From Rhizobium leguminosarum bv. viciae USDA 2370 (GTDB lineage Bacteria; Pseudomonadota; Alphaproteobacteria; Rhizobiales; Rhizobiaceae), in assembly GCF_002008365.1 (NCBI RefSeq), contig NZ_MRDL01000025.1, forward strand, positions 310,381-374,380: 64,000 nucleotides of DNA, read 5' to 3'. A model generated the notes under the pieces. That model was not told the DNA's origin. It ran no database searches and saw only the letters and a program-made list of their open reading frames with translations. Below, piece by piece: positions 1-9,126 of the stretch; position 1 is the stretch's first letter, and every line of letters begins with the position of its first letter. The translations under genes and the position numbers were made by a program.

Positions 1-2078
1 TGTCGATCACCAATCTGAAGAGCGGCTGGAAGACCATCGAGAAGACCGCGGGCGATGCCCGCGCCGAACTGAAGAAGGTTTTCATAGCAGGCAACCCCAA
101 CCCCGCCGACCAGCGCGAGAAGCTCATCAAGCCGGAAGGGCCGAGCGGCTTTTATTATTCGAGCCACGAGAAGACGCAGGGCGAAGTCGCCCGCGACCTC
201 GAGGATACCGCCTTCAGCGATCTGCTGATTGTCGATCTCGAGGGCACCGTTCTCTATTCCTATAAGAAGGAAGACGACTTCGCCGAGAACCTGAAGTCGG
301 ATGCCTGGAAGGGGACGGGCGCCGGCATCGCATTCGCCAAGGCGATCGAGAATACCGCCAAGGCGACCGATGATGCAGCGCCGACAGGCTTTTCCGGCCT
401 TCGTGTCGATGCCGGCAGCGGCAAGTCGGCGATCTTTTATGCCGTGCCGATCGTCAAGCTTGGAGCGGCCAAGGGCGTCATTCTCTTCAAGGTGCGCGAC
501 GAGATCGTCACCGGCATCCTCGCCAAGGGCATCGTCCAGGGCAGCACGGCGCGGGCGGCGATCGTCTCCGGCGATGGCTCCGCCGTCGGCCTCGACGGAA
601 GCGGCAAGCTTGCGACGCTCGATACGACGCCCTTCACCTTCATCAAGAGCGCGCTTGCCAGTTCGGCGATGACGGTTGCCGATTTCAGCCGGGCGGACGG
701 CGCGGCCCGCGCCTATGTCCGCGGTATCGACTATCGCGGCGACCGTTTCCTCGTGGCCGAGAGCGTGCTTCTGAGCGAGCTCAATGCCGGCTCGATCGAG
801 ATCGCCACCCTGCTGACGATGATTGGCGTCGGCGTGCTCGTCGTCATGGCGATCGCGACCGGGCTCGTCACCAATTTCCTGTTTTCGCCGCTTGCGCGGC
901 TTGCCGGCGTCACCCGCGATGTCGCCGACGGCAAGCTCGACAGCGAGATCGGCAGCCTGAACCGCAAGGACGAGATCGGCACGATGGCCAACGCGCTCGA
1001 CCGCTTCCGCCACTCGCTGATCGAAAGCCGCGAGCTCGAAGCTGCCAGCGAAGAGACCCGCCTGCAGGCCGAGCACGACCGCCAGCAGAATCTGGCCGAG
1101 CGTGAGGCCGAGGCCAAGACGCTGCAGCAGGTGGTCGAGGCGATTGACGAGGGCCTGCATCATCTGGCGAACGGCGATCTCGCCTACCAGATCGATACGC
1201 GCTTCCCGAACGAGCTCGAAAGCCTGCGGGTCAATTTCAACGAGGCGCTGGCGACGCTCAGCGAAACCATGACGGCAATCGGCGGCAACTCCATGGCGGT
1301 GCGCGCCGGCTCCGAGGAGATGCGCACCGGCGCCGACGAGCTTGCCGGGCGCACCGAGCGCCAGGCCGGCTCGATCACCGAGACGGCAAATGCGATCAGC
1401 GCCATCACCCAGTCGGTCCGCCGGCAGATCGAGCGAGCCGAACAGGCCGAGCGCATCGCCCGCGACGCCAAGAAGGAGACGACGGGTTCCGGCCAGATCA
1501 TGCGCGAGACGATCGCGGCGATGGAGGCAATCCAGGCCTCCTCGCGCCAGATCAACACGATCATCTCAGTCATTGACGACATCGCCTTCCAGACCAACCT
1601 CCTGGCCCTCAATGCCGGTGTTGAGGCAGCGCGCGCCGGTGAATCCGGCAAGGGTTTCGCCGTCGTCGCCATGGAAGTGCGCGAGCTGGCCCAGCGCTCA
1701 TCGAGTGCGGCCAAGGAGATCTCCAGCCTGCTGCAGAAATCGACGCATGAGGTCGAAAGCGGCGTTACGCTTGTGGAAAAAGCGGGCGTTGCGCTGACGG
1801 GCATCGGCGCCCATGTCGAGGCGATCAATGGGCAGATCAACGAGATCATGGGTGCGACCCGCGAGGAGGCCAATACGCTGCGTGAGATCAATAGCGCCGT
1901 CGCAGAACTCGACACGATGACGCAACAGAACGCCTCGATGGTCGAGGAGACGACGGCGGCGATCCACCGGCTGGCGACGGAAGCCCTGGAAATGGACCGC
2001 CAGCTCGACAATTTCACGCTACCGCATAGCCATCACAAGCAGAGCGCCGAGGTGCATGTGCTGCGCCGTCAGCGGTAA
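1..2078 (+). CDS. methyl-accepting chemotaxis protein (5' end outside window)
   Basis: The frame is open from base 3 with no start in the window, so the N-terminus is missing; 691 residues are visible. It senses a ligand in the periplasm and controls the CheA kinase. The first 260 or so visible residues form the periplasmic sensor, one clear membrane segment lies near visible residues 267-295 (about 800-885), HAMP-type linkers follow, and the cytoplasmic signalling hairpin carries the hallmark tip [19 protein letters not shown] near 1588-1644, then GKGFAVVA. The C-terminus (HVLRRQR) shows no CheR-tethering pentapeptide. Ligand unknown. The family call is certain; the gene name is not. Confidence 0.95.
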   Translation, partial: SITNLKSGWKTIEKTAGDARAELKKVFIAGNPNPADQREKLIKPEGPSGFYYSSHEKTQGEVARDLEDTAFSDLLIVDLEGTVLYSYKKEDDFAENLKSDAWKGTGAGIAFAKAIENTAKATDDAAPTGFSGLRVDAGSGKSAIFYAVPIVKLGAAKGVILFKVRDEIVTGILAKGIVQGSTARAAIVSGDGSAVGLDGSGKLATLDTTPFTFIKSALASSAMTVADFSRADGAARAYVRGIDYRGDRFLVAESVLLSELNAGSIEIATLLTMIGVGVLVVMAIATGLVTNFLFSPLARLAGVTRDVADGKLDSEIGSLNRKDEIGTMANALDRFRHSLIESRELEAASEETRLQAEHDRQQNLAEREAEAKTLQQVVEAIDEGLHHLANGDLAYQIDTRFPNELESLRVNFNEALATLSETMTAIGGNSMAVRAGSEEMRTGADELAGRTERQAGSITETANAISAITQSVRRQIERAEQAERIARDAKKETTGSGQIMRETIAAMEAIQASSRQINTIISVIDDIAFQTNLLALNAGVEAARAGESGKGFAVVAMEVRELAQRSSSAAKEISSLLQKSTHEVESGVTLVEKAGVALTGIGAHVEAINGQINEIMGATREEANTLREINSAVAELDTMTQQNASMVEETTAAIHRLATEALEMDRQLDNFTLPHSHHKQSAEVHVLRRQR

Positions 2079-2202
2079 GCCACACCTTTCCACATTGCAT
2101 AAGGGTCGCGCTCGCGCGGCCTTTTTTGTTGCGTCCATGGTTTGGAATGGCGCCGGCGCAACCTACATAGACGGCATCGTCCAACTGCCCGGCAGGTTTC
2201 CC

Positions 2203-3204
2203 ATGGTTCCCTTCTCCATACTCGACCTTTCCCCCGTTGCCGAAGGCAGCACCGTGCACCAGTCCCTCAAGGCCTCGGCGCGAATGGCTGTGAAGGCCGA
2301 GGAGTTCGGTTACAAGCGCTTCTGGCTTGCTGAACATCACGGCATGCCGGGGATCGCCAGCGCTGCCACATCAGTCGTCATCGGCCATGTCGGGGCCGCG
2401 ACAAAGCGCATCCGCATCGGCTCCGGCGGCATCATGCTGCCCAATCACTCGCCGCTCGTCATCGCCGAGCAGTTCGGTACGCTGGAGGCACTCTTCCCCG
2501 GCCGTATCGATCTCGGCCTCGGGCGCGCGCCGGGAACCGACATGCGCACGGCACAGGCGCTGCGGCGCAACCTCGAGGCCGGTGCAAACAGCTTCCCGAA
2601 CGACGTGGTGGAGCTGCAGCAACTCCTCGATACGCCGGTCGAGAACCAGGCGATCCTCGCAGTTCCCGGCAATGGTTCACATATCCCGATCTGGCTGCTC
2701 GGCTCCAGTCTCTACAGCGCCCAGCTCGCCGCCATGCTCGGGCTTCCCTATGCCTTCGCCTCGCATTTCGCCCCCGACATGCTGCTCGATGCGATCGCGA
2801 TCTACCGTGACCGCTTCCAGCCCTCGGCGACGCTCGACAAGCCGCATGTGATGGTCGGCGTCATGGGGGCGGTGGCGGCGACGGACGAGGAGGCGCGCTA
2901 CCATTTCACCTCCGCCCAGCAGCAATTCGTCAATCTGCGCCGCAATGTCCGCGGCCCGTTCCCACGTCCGGTGGCCGATATGGGGGATTTCTGGTCGCCG
3001 ATGGAGAAGATGAATGTCGAACACACGCTCCGTTATGCCGTTGTAGGCTCGCCGAAGACGGCGGAGGCGAAACTGACTGAGTTTCTGCGGGAAACGCAGG
3101 CCGACGAGGTGATCATCTCGATGCCGATCCACGACATTGAGGCGCGGCTGACATCGGTGGAACTATTCGCAGGGCTGGGGAGCTTTATGCGAGCCGCCGC
3201 TTAG
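2203..3204 (+). CDS. LLM class flavin-dependent oxidoreductase (luciferase-like monooxygenase)
   Basis: 333 residues of the bacterial-luciferase TIM-barrel family, close to the YhbW type. The early block [16 protein letters not shown] and the following [16 protein letters not shown] are typical of single-component flavin-binding members of this family; substrate unknown. The frame is open upstream to 2056, but the start at 2203 ([11 protein letters not shown]) is where family similarity begins; the extension runs back into the end of the chemoreceptor gene. No partner genes adjoin it, so its pathway cannot be inferred. A family C repeat starts directly after its stop codon. Confidence 0.88.
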   Translation: MVPFSILDLSPVAEGSTVHQSLKASARMAVKAEEFGYKRFWLAEHHGMPGIASAATSVVIGHVGAATKRIRIGSGGIMLPNHSPLVIAEQFGTLEALFPGRIDLGLGRAPGTDMRTAQALRRNLEAGANSFPNDVVELQQLLDTPVENQAILAVPGNGSHIPIWLLGSSLYSAQLAAMLGLPYAFASHFAPDMLLDAIAIYRDRFQPSATLDKPHVMVGVMGAVAATDEEARYHFTSAQQQFVNLRRNVRGPFPRPVADMGDFWSPMEKMNVEHTLRYAVVGSPKTAEAKLTEFLRETQADEVIISMPIHDIEARLTSVELFAGLGSFMRAAA

Positions 3205-3271
3205 AACAGGATGATTTTAGGCTGGGTCGGCCTGTCCGAAAACCGCCCACACTTTTCGGCATCATGCTCTA
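3205..3271 (-). repeat. short intergenic repeat, family C, copy 1
   Basis: Read on the minus strand, this stretch begins TAGAGCATGATGCCGAAAAG and ends in a block reading AAAATCATCCTGTT. The same two blocks recur in the other orientation at 56776-56884, where the copy is longer. It starts on the base following the stop codon of the oxidoreductase gene. No coding capacity. Confidence 0.75.
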
Positions 3272-3316
3272 GGATCTACGCAAGGCGCACTCTGACGGCG
3301 CCACCTTTCCGGTAAG

Positions 3317-3346
3317 AAAAAACCCGGCGTTGCAGCCGGGTTTTTA
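3317..3346. terminator. bidirectional rho-independent terminator
   Basis: An 11-bp perfect inverted repeat (AAAAACCCGGC / GCCGGGTTTTT, six-base loop) lies between two convergent genes, the oxidoreductase on plus and the YebC-type gene on minus. The T tract on one side and A tract on the other let it serve both. Confidence 0.9.
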
Positions 3347-3369
3347 TGTTTGACATCTGCCTGAGGAGA

Positions 3370-4116
3370 TCAGGCCGAGAGCTTTGCCAGCACTTCTTCC
3401 GAGACTTCGAAGTTGGAATAGACGTTCTGCACGTCGTCATCGTCTTCCAGGCTGTCGATGAGCTTCATCAGTGACTGGGCTTTTTCCTCGTCCACCGGCA
3501 CGTTGTTCTGGGCGCGCCAGACGGCCTTGACGGTTTCGGCTTCGCCGAGGCTCGATTCCAGCGCTTTCGCCACTTCGCCGAGGGCTTCGAAGCCGCAGGT
3601 GATGTAGTGGCCGTCTTCGTCGGTCTCGACGTCGTCGGCGCCAGCTTCGATTGCTGCTTCCATCACCTTGTCGGCATCGCCGACGGAAAGCTTGTAGGTG
3701 ATTTCGCCGACATGGTCGAAGGAGAAGGAAACGGAACCGGTTTCGCCGAGAGCGCCGCCGGCCTTGGTGAAGCTCGAGCGGACGTTGGAGGCGGTGCGGT
3801 TGCGGTTGTCGGTCAGAGCCTCGACGATGATCGCCGTGCCACCGGGGCCGTAGCCCTCATAGCGGACTTCGTCATAATTTTCGCCGTCGGCGCCGGCTGC
3901 CTTCTTGATGGCGCGGTCGATATTGTCCTTCGGCATGGACTGGGCCTTGGCGTTCTGGATCGCCAGGCGAAGGCGGGCGTTCATCGTCGGGTCGGGCAGG
4001 CCGGCCTTGGCGGCAACGGTGATTTCGCGCGCAAGCTTGGAGAACATTTTCGACCGCACGGCATCCTGACGGCCTTTGCGGTGCATGATGTTTTTAAACT
4101 GTGAATGGCCAGCCAT
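3370..4116 (-). CDS. YebC/PmpR (TACO1) family protein
   Basis: 248 residues, full length for the family. The N-terminus [18 protein letters not shown] is the canonical YebC start, so the start at 4116 is preferred over an in-frame ATG five codons upstream. The block [19 protein letters not shown] and the acidic central and C-terminal domains follow. Members are described as DNA-binding regulators (PmpR, YebC) and, for the TACO1 branch, as translation factors that help ribosomes through difficult stretches; the sequence alone does not separate the two. It is transcribed divergently from the PNPOx-like gene, with 141 bases between the starts. Confidence 0.93.
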   Translation of the reverse strand: MAGHSQFKNIMHRKGRQDAVRSKMFSKLAREITVAAKAGLPDPTMNARLRLAIQNAKAQSMPKDNIDRAIKKAAGADGENYDEVRYEGYGPGGTAIIVEALTDNRNRTASNVRSSFTKAGGALGETGSVSFSFDHVGEITYKLSVGDADKVMEAAIEAGADDVETDEDGHYITCGFEALGEVAKALESSLGEAETVKAVWRAQNNVPVDEEKAQSLMKLIDSLEDDDDVQNVYSNFEVSEEVLAKLSA

Positions 4117-4257
4117 GGCACCCCTGTCCACGTCTCATTGTTCGGAATGGGCCGCCTTATAAGAGCGAAACGGCACCCGTTCAAGGAAAAAGCAGTTCGG
4201 AACAAAGGCGAGGGGATGGCGTTTCAATCGAACTCCATCCAACGGAAAGGAACGGTC

Positions 4258-4761
4258 ATGGCAAGTCTCAGCGAGGCGCAGGAACATCCAGCACGTCAGC
4301 TCTGGGATCAGGTCAACGATGTCCATGCCGGCATGCTCGGAATTTCCGGACTGGATATGCACATGCAGCCGATGGCGCCGCATGCCGATCCCACCACCAA
4401 CACCATCTGGTTCTACACCAAGACCGATGCCGACATCGTGCGCGCCATCAAGCCCGGCAGCCGCGCGCATTTCTGTGTCGTCGGTAAGGATCACGACTAT
4501 CACGCCTGCCTCGCCGGTGTGATTGAGGTGCATCCTGACCCTTCCAAGATCGAGGAATATTGGAGCTCGATCGTCGCAGCCTGGTATGACGGCGGCAAGA
4601 AGGACCCCAAGCTCACCATGCTGTCCCTCCATGTCGACGATGCGGAGATCTGGGTTTCCACAGGCAACAAGCTGAAATTCGGCTGGGAGATCGCCAAGGC
4701 CAATCTCGACGATGACAAGATGCCGGATGTCGGAATCAAGCGTCACCTGCAGTTCGCTTGA
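4258..4761 (+). CDS. pyridoxamine 5'-phosphate oxidase-like (general stress protein 26 type)
   Basis: 167 residues with the split-barrel flavin-binding fold of the PNPOx-like superfamily. The pattern TIWFYTKTDADIV followed by HFCVVGKDHDYHACLAGV fits the general stress protein 26 subgroup, which binds flavin but is not a vitamin B6 enzyme. The start at 4258 is chosen because GGAAAGGA sits seven bases before it; in-frame ATGs at 4105 and 4216 lack good ribosome sites. A family A repeat begins soon after the stop. The physiological role is not known. Confidence 0.85.
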   Translation: MASLSEAQEHPARQLWDQVNDVHAGMLGISGLDMHMQPMAPHADPTTNTIWFYTKTDADIVRAIKPGSRAHFCVVGKDHDYHACLAGVIEVHPDPSKIEEYWSSIVAAWYDGGKKDPKLTMLSLHVDDAEIWVSTGNKLKFGWEIAKANLDDDKMPDVGIKRHLQFA

Positions 4762-4774
4762 CGCGCAGTGCCCC

Positions 4775-4877
4775 TGCATAATTCCTTAAATCGGAATCGA
4801 TTTAAGGATAAAATTATGCAGCAATTCAAAGTGCTACAGCGTCCTTTACGCGTCTGAAAAGACGCGCGGAGCTGTAG
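4775..4877. repeat. short intergenic repeat, family A, copy 1
   Basis: The core is an inverted repeat CCTTAAATCG-GAAT-CGATTTAAGG, flanked by GCATAATT and AATTATGC, then AATTCAAAGTGCTACAGCG. The last block pairs with CGGAGCTGTAG after a second hairpin built on ACGCGTC / GACGCG. Related copies with the same layout lie at 5755, 47227 and 50050. Confidence 0.8.
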
Positions 4878-4897
4878 AAAGAAAACCGCCGGGCCTT

Positions 4898-5743
4898 TTA
4901 CTGCACGCCCTTCAGCACATAGATCAGCGGCTTTTTCGGCAGAGTGCGCATGGAGACGGTGATACTGGCATCGGGCGCATTGCCGACGTCGAAATCCTTG
5001 CCGAACATCGAGACGAAGGCTTCGACTGGCGGGCCGCGTCGGTGCATCGGCAGGATCAACGACGAGCGTAGCCGCTTGATGACGCGGCTCATGCTGTCGG
5101 CGCCCATCGTCAGGCCACCGTCGACGGGGACCATGACGACGTCGAGGCGGCCGATCTCGGTATAATGGGCATCTGTCAGCTCGTAGTGCAGGTGGCCGAG
5201 ATGGCCGATGCACAGGCCGGCGATCTCAAAGATAAATATGGAGTTGCCGTTCTCATGCGCGCCGCCGAGGCCGTAGCTGAAGCGGATATCCGTCGTAACG
5301 TTGCGGATATAGGCATCGCCGACGACGAGATTGATGTTGGCCTTTTCGCCCGGAATGTCGCTCCACCCATGCAGCACGTGCTTGATGCCGGGATCGGGGG
5401 TCAGGGTATAGTGGGTCGTGTGCGCTTTGTTCATGGTCACGACATCGGGCATCGTCGCCGGTCTGTACCAGCCATTATAGTCTGTCGCGATGACGATGCC
5501 GCCCGGGGTCTCGATCTCGAAGGTGGAATGGCCGAGGAAGGTCAGTTTGACGTCCTCGCCCTCGGAGACGGCAGGCATCAGCGGCAGGGCGCCGGAGAAA
5601 CTTGCGAAGGTCACCTTGGGGATGGTTTGCGCGATCGCCTGGCACTGGCTGACCGGTGGCCGCTGCTCTTGTGCCCCGGCAAGATTGGGCGCGGCGAAGG
5701 CCGCAAGGCATGCGATAGCGAGGATAAGATACCGCGGCTTCAT
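4898..5743 (-). CDS. exported metallo-beta-lactamase-fold hydrolase (UlaG-like)
   Basis: 281 residues. The start at 5743 is set by GGAGGGG just upstream and by a clear signal peptide (MKPRYLILAIACLAAFAAP, cleavage likely after NLAGA); the open frame continues upstream but through a repeat. The mature part has the UlaG-type opening LTFLGHSTFEIETPGGI, then ATDYNGWYRP, and a histidine pair in NKAHTTHYT where the classical family has HxHxDH, so metal binding is probably altered from the class B lactamase pattern. A later GHLGHLHYEL and VPVDGG continue the metal-site region. Probably periplasmic. Substrate unknown. Confidence 0.8.
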   Translation of the reverse strand: MKPRYLILAIACLAAFAAPNLAGAQEQRPPVSQCQAIAQTIPKVTFASFSGALPLMPAVSEGEDVKLTFLGHSTFEIETPGGIVIATDYNGWYRPATMPDVVTMNKAHTTHYTLTPDPGIKHVLHGWSDIPGEKANINLVVGDAYIRNVTTDIRFSYGLGGAHENGNSIFIFEIAGLCIGHLGHLHYELTDAHYTEIGRLDVVMVPVDGGLTMGADSMSRVIKRLRSSLILPMHRRGPPVEAFVSMFGKDFDVGNAPDASITVSMRTLPKKPLIYVLKGVQ

Positions 5744-5754
5744 GCCACCCCTCC

Positions 5755-5820
5755 GGCGCTCTATCACCTTCAACCGGCGCATAACCCGGAAAATCGATAC
5801 CGATTTTGGGGTTATACCCG
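5755..5820. repeat. short intergenic repeat, family A, copy 2
   Basis: It reads GCGCTCTATCACCTTCAAC, then GGCGCATAACCC, then the imperfect palindrome GGAAAATCGATACCGATTTT and GGGTTAT. This is very close to copy 4 at 50050. It lies upstream of the exported hydrolase gene. Confidence 0.75.
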
Positions 5821-5906
5821 AGTGGCGGGGAGGATGCGGCATGAGGCCGCAGGGGTCCAGACGGCGGGTCCTCACAATTGCGTGTTGGACGGCCGCCTGT
5901 CGCCTG

Positions 5907-6731
5907 TTACCGCCAGAACTCCGGCACCGTTTCGGCCAGCCGCGGTCCGAGCCGGAGCGGCGCGATCTTTTCTGCAAGTCCTGTCGTATCCGAGATCTCC
6001 ACGCCGACGCCGCAGATCGTCGCCGGTCCGTTCGCGGCTTCCATGCGGCCCTTCGGCATCTTGGAGATGAAGCGGTTGAGCGGCTCCTCCTTGTCCATGC
6101 CGAGAGAGGAGTCGTAGTCGCCGCACATGCCGGCATCCGACATATAGGCGGTGCCGCCGTTCAGGATCTGTGCGTCGGCCGTCGGTACATGCGTGTGGGT
6201 GCCGACGACGAAGCTAGCGCGGCCGTCGACGAAATGGCCGAAACACTGCTTCTCGCTGGTCGCCTCGGCATGGAAATCGAAGATGATCGCATCGGCCTGC
6301 TCCTTCAGCGGGCAGGCGTCGAGGATGACCTCCGCCGATTTGAAGGGGTCGTCGAGTTCGGGATGCATGAAGACCCGGCCCATGACGTTGGCGACGAGCA
6401 CGCGCGCGCCGTTTCTGGCATAGAAAAGGCCGGAGCCACGGCCGGGCGTGCCTTGGGGATAGTTGGCGGGACGCAGGAACTGATCGTGCCGACCGGCAAA
6501 AGCGACGGCTTCCTTCTGGTCCCAGACGTGGTTGCCTGTCGTCACCACATCGGCGCCGGCATTGATCGTTTCCAGAAAGATGTCCTCAGTGATGCCGAAG
6601 CCGCCGGCGGCATTCTCGCCGTTGACGATGACGAAATCGAGCTTGAGGTCGGAAACCAGGCCGGGAAGACGGTCCCAGACCGCCGTGCGTCCCGTCTTGC
6701 CGACCATGTCACCCAGAAAAAGCAGCCGCAT
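5907..6731 (-). CDS. TIGR00282 / YmdB family metallophosphoesterase
   Basis: 274 residues, the usual family length. Metal-binding motifs are all present: MRLLFLGDMVGKTGR at the N-terminus, VNGENAAGG near residue 37, TTGNHVWDQKE near 65, FDFHAEATSEK near 150 and VGTHTHVPTAD near 176. YmdB of Bacillus is a cyclic-nucleotide phosphodiesterase with a di-iron centre; the substrate here is inferred only from family. Only three bases separate its start from the stop of the cyclo-ligase gene upstream, so the two are probably cotranscribed. Confidence 0.92.
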   Translation of the reverse strand: MRLLFLGDMVGKTGRTAVWDRLPGLVSDLKLDFVIVNGENAAGGFGITEDIFLETINAGADVVTTGNHVWDQKEAVAFAGRHDQFLRPANYPQGTPGRGSGLFYARNGARVLVANVMGRVFMHPELDDPFKSAEVILDACPLKEQADAIIFDFHAEATSEKQCFGHFVDGRASFVVGTHTHVPTADAQILNGGTAYMSDAGMCGDYDSSLGMDKEEPLNRFISKMPKGRMEAANGPATICGVGVEISDTTGLAEKIAPLRLGPRLAETVPEFWR

Positions 6732-6734
6732 TCC

Positions 6735-7322
6735 CTATCCAATCCAAGAGGCAAAAAAGCGAAGGCCGCTTTCTGTCAGGATGGCATCCAGGCTTATGTC
6801 GTGCGGCTCAGCGGGCACATGTGCCACTTCCTGGCAGTCGAATGCAATGCCGATCAGCTTCGGATGCAGGCCTTTTTGCCTCAGCCGGCTGATGGCGCGG
6901 TCGTAGTGGCCGGCGCCGTAGCCGATGCGGTGGCCGCTGATATCGAAGGCCGAAAGCGGCACCAGCATAATCTCGGGATCAAGAATGGCGGCATCTGCGC
7001 CGGGGCCGACCGTGCCGAAACCGGTGTCGACGAGGGGCGCACCTTCCGCCAGCTCGCGAAAGACGATGGTCTGCCGGTCGAGGATCGCCGGCACGCAGAG
7101 CCGCGCCCCACGCACGGCAAAGCGCGCCATCAGCGGCCTGAGATCGGCTTCCGAACGGATCGGTAGGAAGCCGGAGACGATCGTACCCAGCGCAAAACCG
7201 ACGGCCTCGCCGGCATGTTCGGCCATTGCGAGGCTTTTGGAGGCGCGTTTCTCGGCGGGGATGGCGTCGCGTGCGGACAGCCGTTCGTTGCGCAGCTGCG
7301 CTTTCAATTCTTTCGCGGTCAT
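6735..7322 (-). CDS. 5-formyltetrahydrofolate cyclo-ligase
   Basis: 195 residues. The enzyme converts 5-formyl-THF to 5,10-methenyl-THF using ATP. The family signature is seen as GFLPIRSEADLRPLM near residue 50 and the C-terminal nucleotide and substrate loop GHRIGYGAGHYDRA near residue 130. It is the first gene of a pair with the YmdB-type phosphodiesterase, an arrangement common in Rhizobiales. The start at 7322 gives the usual MTAKELKAQLR opening. I looked for 6S RNA, often found beside this gene, in the 118 bases upstream and could not support it. Confidence 0.93.
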   Translation of the reverse strand: MTAKELKAQLRNERLSARDAIPAEKRASKSLAMAEHAGEAVGFALGTIVSGFLPIRSEADLRPLMARFAVRGARLCVPAILDRQTIVFRELAEGAPLVDTGFGTVGPGADAAILDPEIMLVPLSAFDISGHRIGYGAGHYDRAISRLRQKGLHPKLIGIAFDCQEVAHVPAEPHDISLDAILTESGLRFFASWIG

Positions 7323-7440
7323 TCGATCTGCCGGGTCTGAGAGATTTACCCGAGCATAGACGGCTGGATGTCCGATGCAAATGCCGGATGCGACGGTATC
7401 ACGCGCGTTTCACGCCTCGTCGGCTGGCGGCTGCGGATCG

Positions 7441-8148
7441 TCAGACGACGATGCTTGTCGGTATTATCGTGGCGCCGATGGAGAAGCCTGCCATATCAGG
7501 AACGGCATTGGCTCCGGCCTGCCGGTCTTGCTGCCGCAACTCGCGCATCGCCTTTTCGAGCACTTGCTTGAGTTCGCGCACCACCGCCTTGAACTCTTCC
7601 ATCGTTTCGCGATCATCGGCCGAAATGCCCGAAAATTTCGGGGCATCCTCAGCGACGCTCGCATAGGCGTTGCGGGCGTTGGTGGCGGCGTCCGGTTCCT
7701 GCGAGCCGGTCTCGCCGGCCGCAGTTTCTCCTGCGGTATCCGTCAGCGCAGCATCAGCCCCGCTGGTTGCGACGGCCGCAGCACCCGTGGCCGCATCCAT
7801 CGAAACCGCTGTTGCCGGGCTGCCGGTCGCGACAGCCGATGCGAATTCGGAGGCGGCGGTGCCGACCTTGCGCGCCAGTTCGGCGGCCAGACGGGCGACC
7901 ACCTCAGGAGCCATGTTGGAGCTGCGCAGCATCTCCAATTGCTGTGTTGCTTCTTCGAGCTTGCGTTGCGCCTTCGCCTTGGCCTCGTCTCCCGAGTTCG
8001 CCAAGGTCTGGCGCATCTGCTGCAGCGCCTGGGTGGCGCGCTGCAGCTTCAGCACGCCTTGATCGGTCTCGCTTCCAGCAGCTGAAATGGCTGCCGTCGA
8101 TGACGTGCCGCGCAAGATGATGGAGGCAGACGTGGTTGCGACCTGCAT
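7441..8148 (-). CDS. hypothetical protein, coiled-coil and alanine-rich
   Basis: 235 residues; family not recognised. The start at 8148 (MQVATTSASIILRG) has GGGGGA six bases upstream; an in-frame ATG 17 codons earlier has no such site. No signal peptide or membrane segment. Residues about 30-80 (KLQRATQALQQMRQTLAN, then KAKAQRKLEEATQQLEML) form a likely coiled coil, 85-170 are rich in Ala, Thr and Ser, and 185-220 form a second helical segment (ETMEEFKAVVRELKQVLEKA). It lies 60 bases after sqdC on the same strand but nothing ties it to lipid synthesis. Confidence 0.72.
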   Translation of the reverse strand: MQVATTSASIILRGTSSTAAISAAGSETDQGVLKLQRATQALQQMRQTLANSGDEAKAKAQRKLEEATQQLEMLRSSNMAPEVVARLAAELARKVGTAASEFASAVATGSPATAVSMDAATGAAAVATSGADAALTDTAGETAAGETGSQEPDAATNARNAYASVAEDAPKFSGISADDRETMEEFKAVVRELKQVLEKAMRELRQQDRQAGANAVPDMAGFSIGATIIPTSIVV

Positions 8149-8208
8149 GGACAATCCCCCGATTTTTAATTCGGGCCCCCGATTGCAATTTAGACGCATT
8201 CTGCAACG

Positions 8209-9126
8209 TCAGACTTGCGTGGACCTGTGTCTTGGGGATTTCGGCAGCGCAGCGGCCAGCTGCTGCATCGTCTCCTCGAATAGGGGCGCTCCGCCGGGTG
8301 CCCAGCCGAGCGTGCGGATTTTCGCAGTGCTCATGGGATTGAGCGCAGCGTCATCGGCAGGGGCCGGCAGCGTGTGCCGACAGCCCGTCTCGCGGCGGAT
8401 GGGCGAAAGGATATCGCGCGTGTCGACTGAAATGTCCGAGACGTTGAAGACCTCGCCGGAGATGCGGGTGCTTTCCGTCTCCAGCATGAGCCTTACCGCC
8501 CGACCGAGGTCGCGGCCGTGAACTTCCGTTCCCCGACGGGCAAGAACCGGCCGGCCGGCGAGGTAATCGGCGATGAGGCCGTCCCATTTGTTCGGCGAGA
8601 GATCGCCATAGACGCCGGTTGCCCTCAGGCTTACGCCGGCAAAACCCGGCGTGGAGAGGTGGTCAAGCGCGCGTTCGGCATCGAGCTTGACCTGGCCGTA
8701 AAGTGTTTCTGGCTTGGCCAGCATCGTCTCCGTCAGTTCGGTTCCCTCGGGATGATCGCCATAGGCGGCGCGGCTGGACAGCAAGACGCAGCGGCGCGTG
8801 CCGGCGCGTTTGGCGGCTTCGAAAAGCCGGACGGTGCCGTCGAGGTTCAACCTGTGGAAGGTCTTCGGATCGTCGCCCTCGCCGCCACGATACTTGCCCG
8901 GAACATGGCTGAAGGCGGCGTGCACGAAGAAGTAGGCGTCGTCGAAGACGTCGATCTGATCCTTGTCGGGATCGAGCGAAAGCGCTGCGAACTCGACCGG
9001 GCGGGAGAAGAGGCGGGGCAGCGGCGCGCGGCGCCCGCCGACGATCACCTGATATCCGGCGGCCAGCAGTTCCTCGACGACATACCGGCCGACGAGACCC
9101 GTTCCACCCGATACCAGTACCTTCAT
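8209..9126 (-). CDS. sqdC: SqdC-type NAD-dependent epimerase/reductase of sulfolipid operon
   Basis: 305 residues of the extended short-chain dehydrogenase family. The Rossmann motif is MKVLVSGGTGLVGRYV, and the region LLSSRAAYGDHPEGTE with TLYGQVKLDAERAL supplies the YxxxK-type catalytic residues. Third gene after sqdB and sqdD, overlapping sqdD by four bases (ATGA), so translation is coupled. Genes in this position in Rhodobacter sphaeroides are named sqdC and affect sulfolipid metabolism, but their exact reaction is unsettled. The name therefore rests on operon position as well as fold. Confidence 0.78.
   Translation of the reverse strand: MKVLVSGGTGLVGRYVVEELLAAGYQVIVGGRRAPLPRLFSRPVEFAALSLDPDKDQIDVFDDAYFFVHAAFSHVPGKYRGGEGDDPKTFHRLNLDGTVRLFEAAKRAGTRRCVLLSSRAAYGDHPEGTELTETMLAKPETLYGQVKLDAERALDHLSTPGFAGVSLRATGVYGDLSPNKWDGLIADYLAGRPVLARRGTEVHGRDLGRAVRLMLETESTRISGEVFNVSDISVDTRDILSPIRRETGCRHTLPAPADDAALNPMSTAKIRTLGWAPGGAPLFEETMQQLAAALPKSPRHRSTQV

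Noticed and set aside
5490..7166. 558-codon plus frame across three minus-strand genes
   Set aside because: Spans the end of the exported hydrolase, a repeat, the YmdB gene and the cyclo-ligase gene in antisense; no start or motif support.
7323..7440. 6S RNA or glycine-riboswitch-like element upstream of the cyclo-ligase gene (AAATCTCTCAGAC on the minus strand)
   Set aside because: The gap is only 118 bases, the flanking gene is not zapA, and the 5' half of a glycine aptamer (GGGAGAG region) is absent; no long closing stem for 6S RNA was found.
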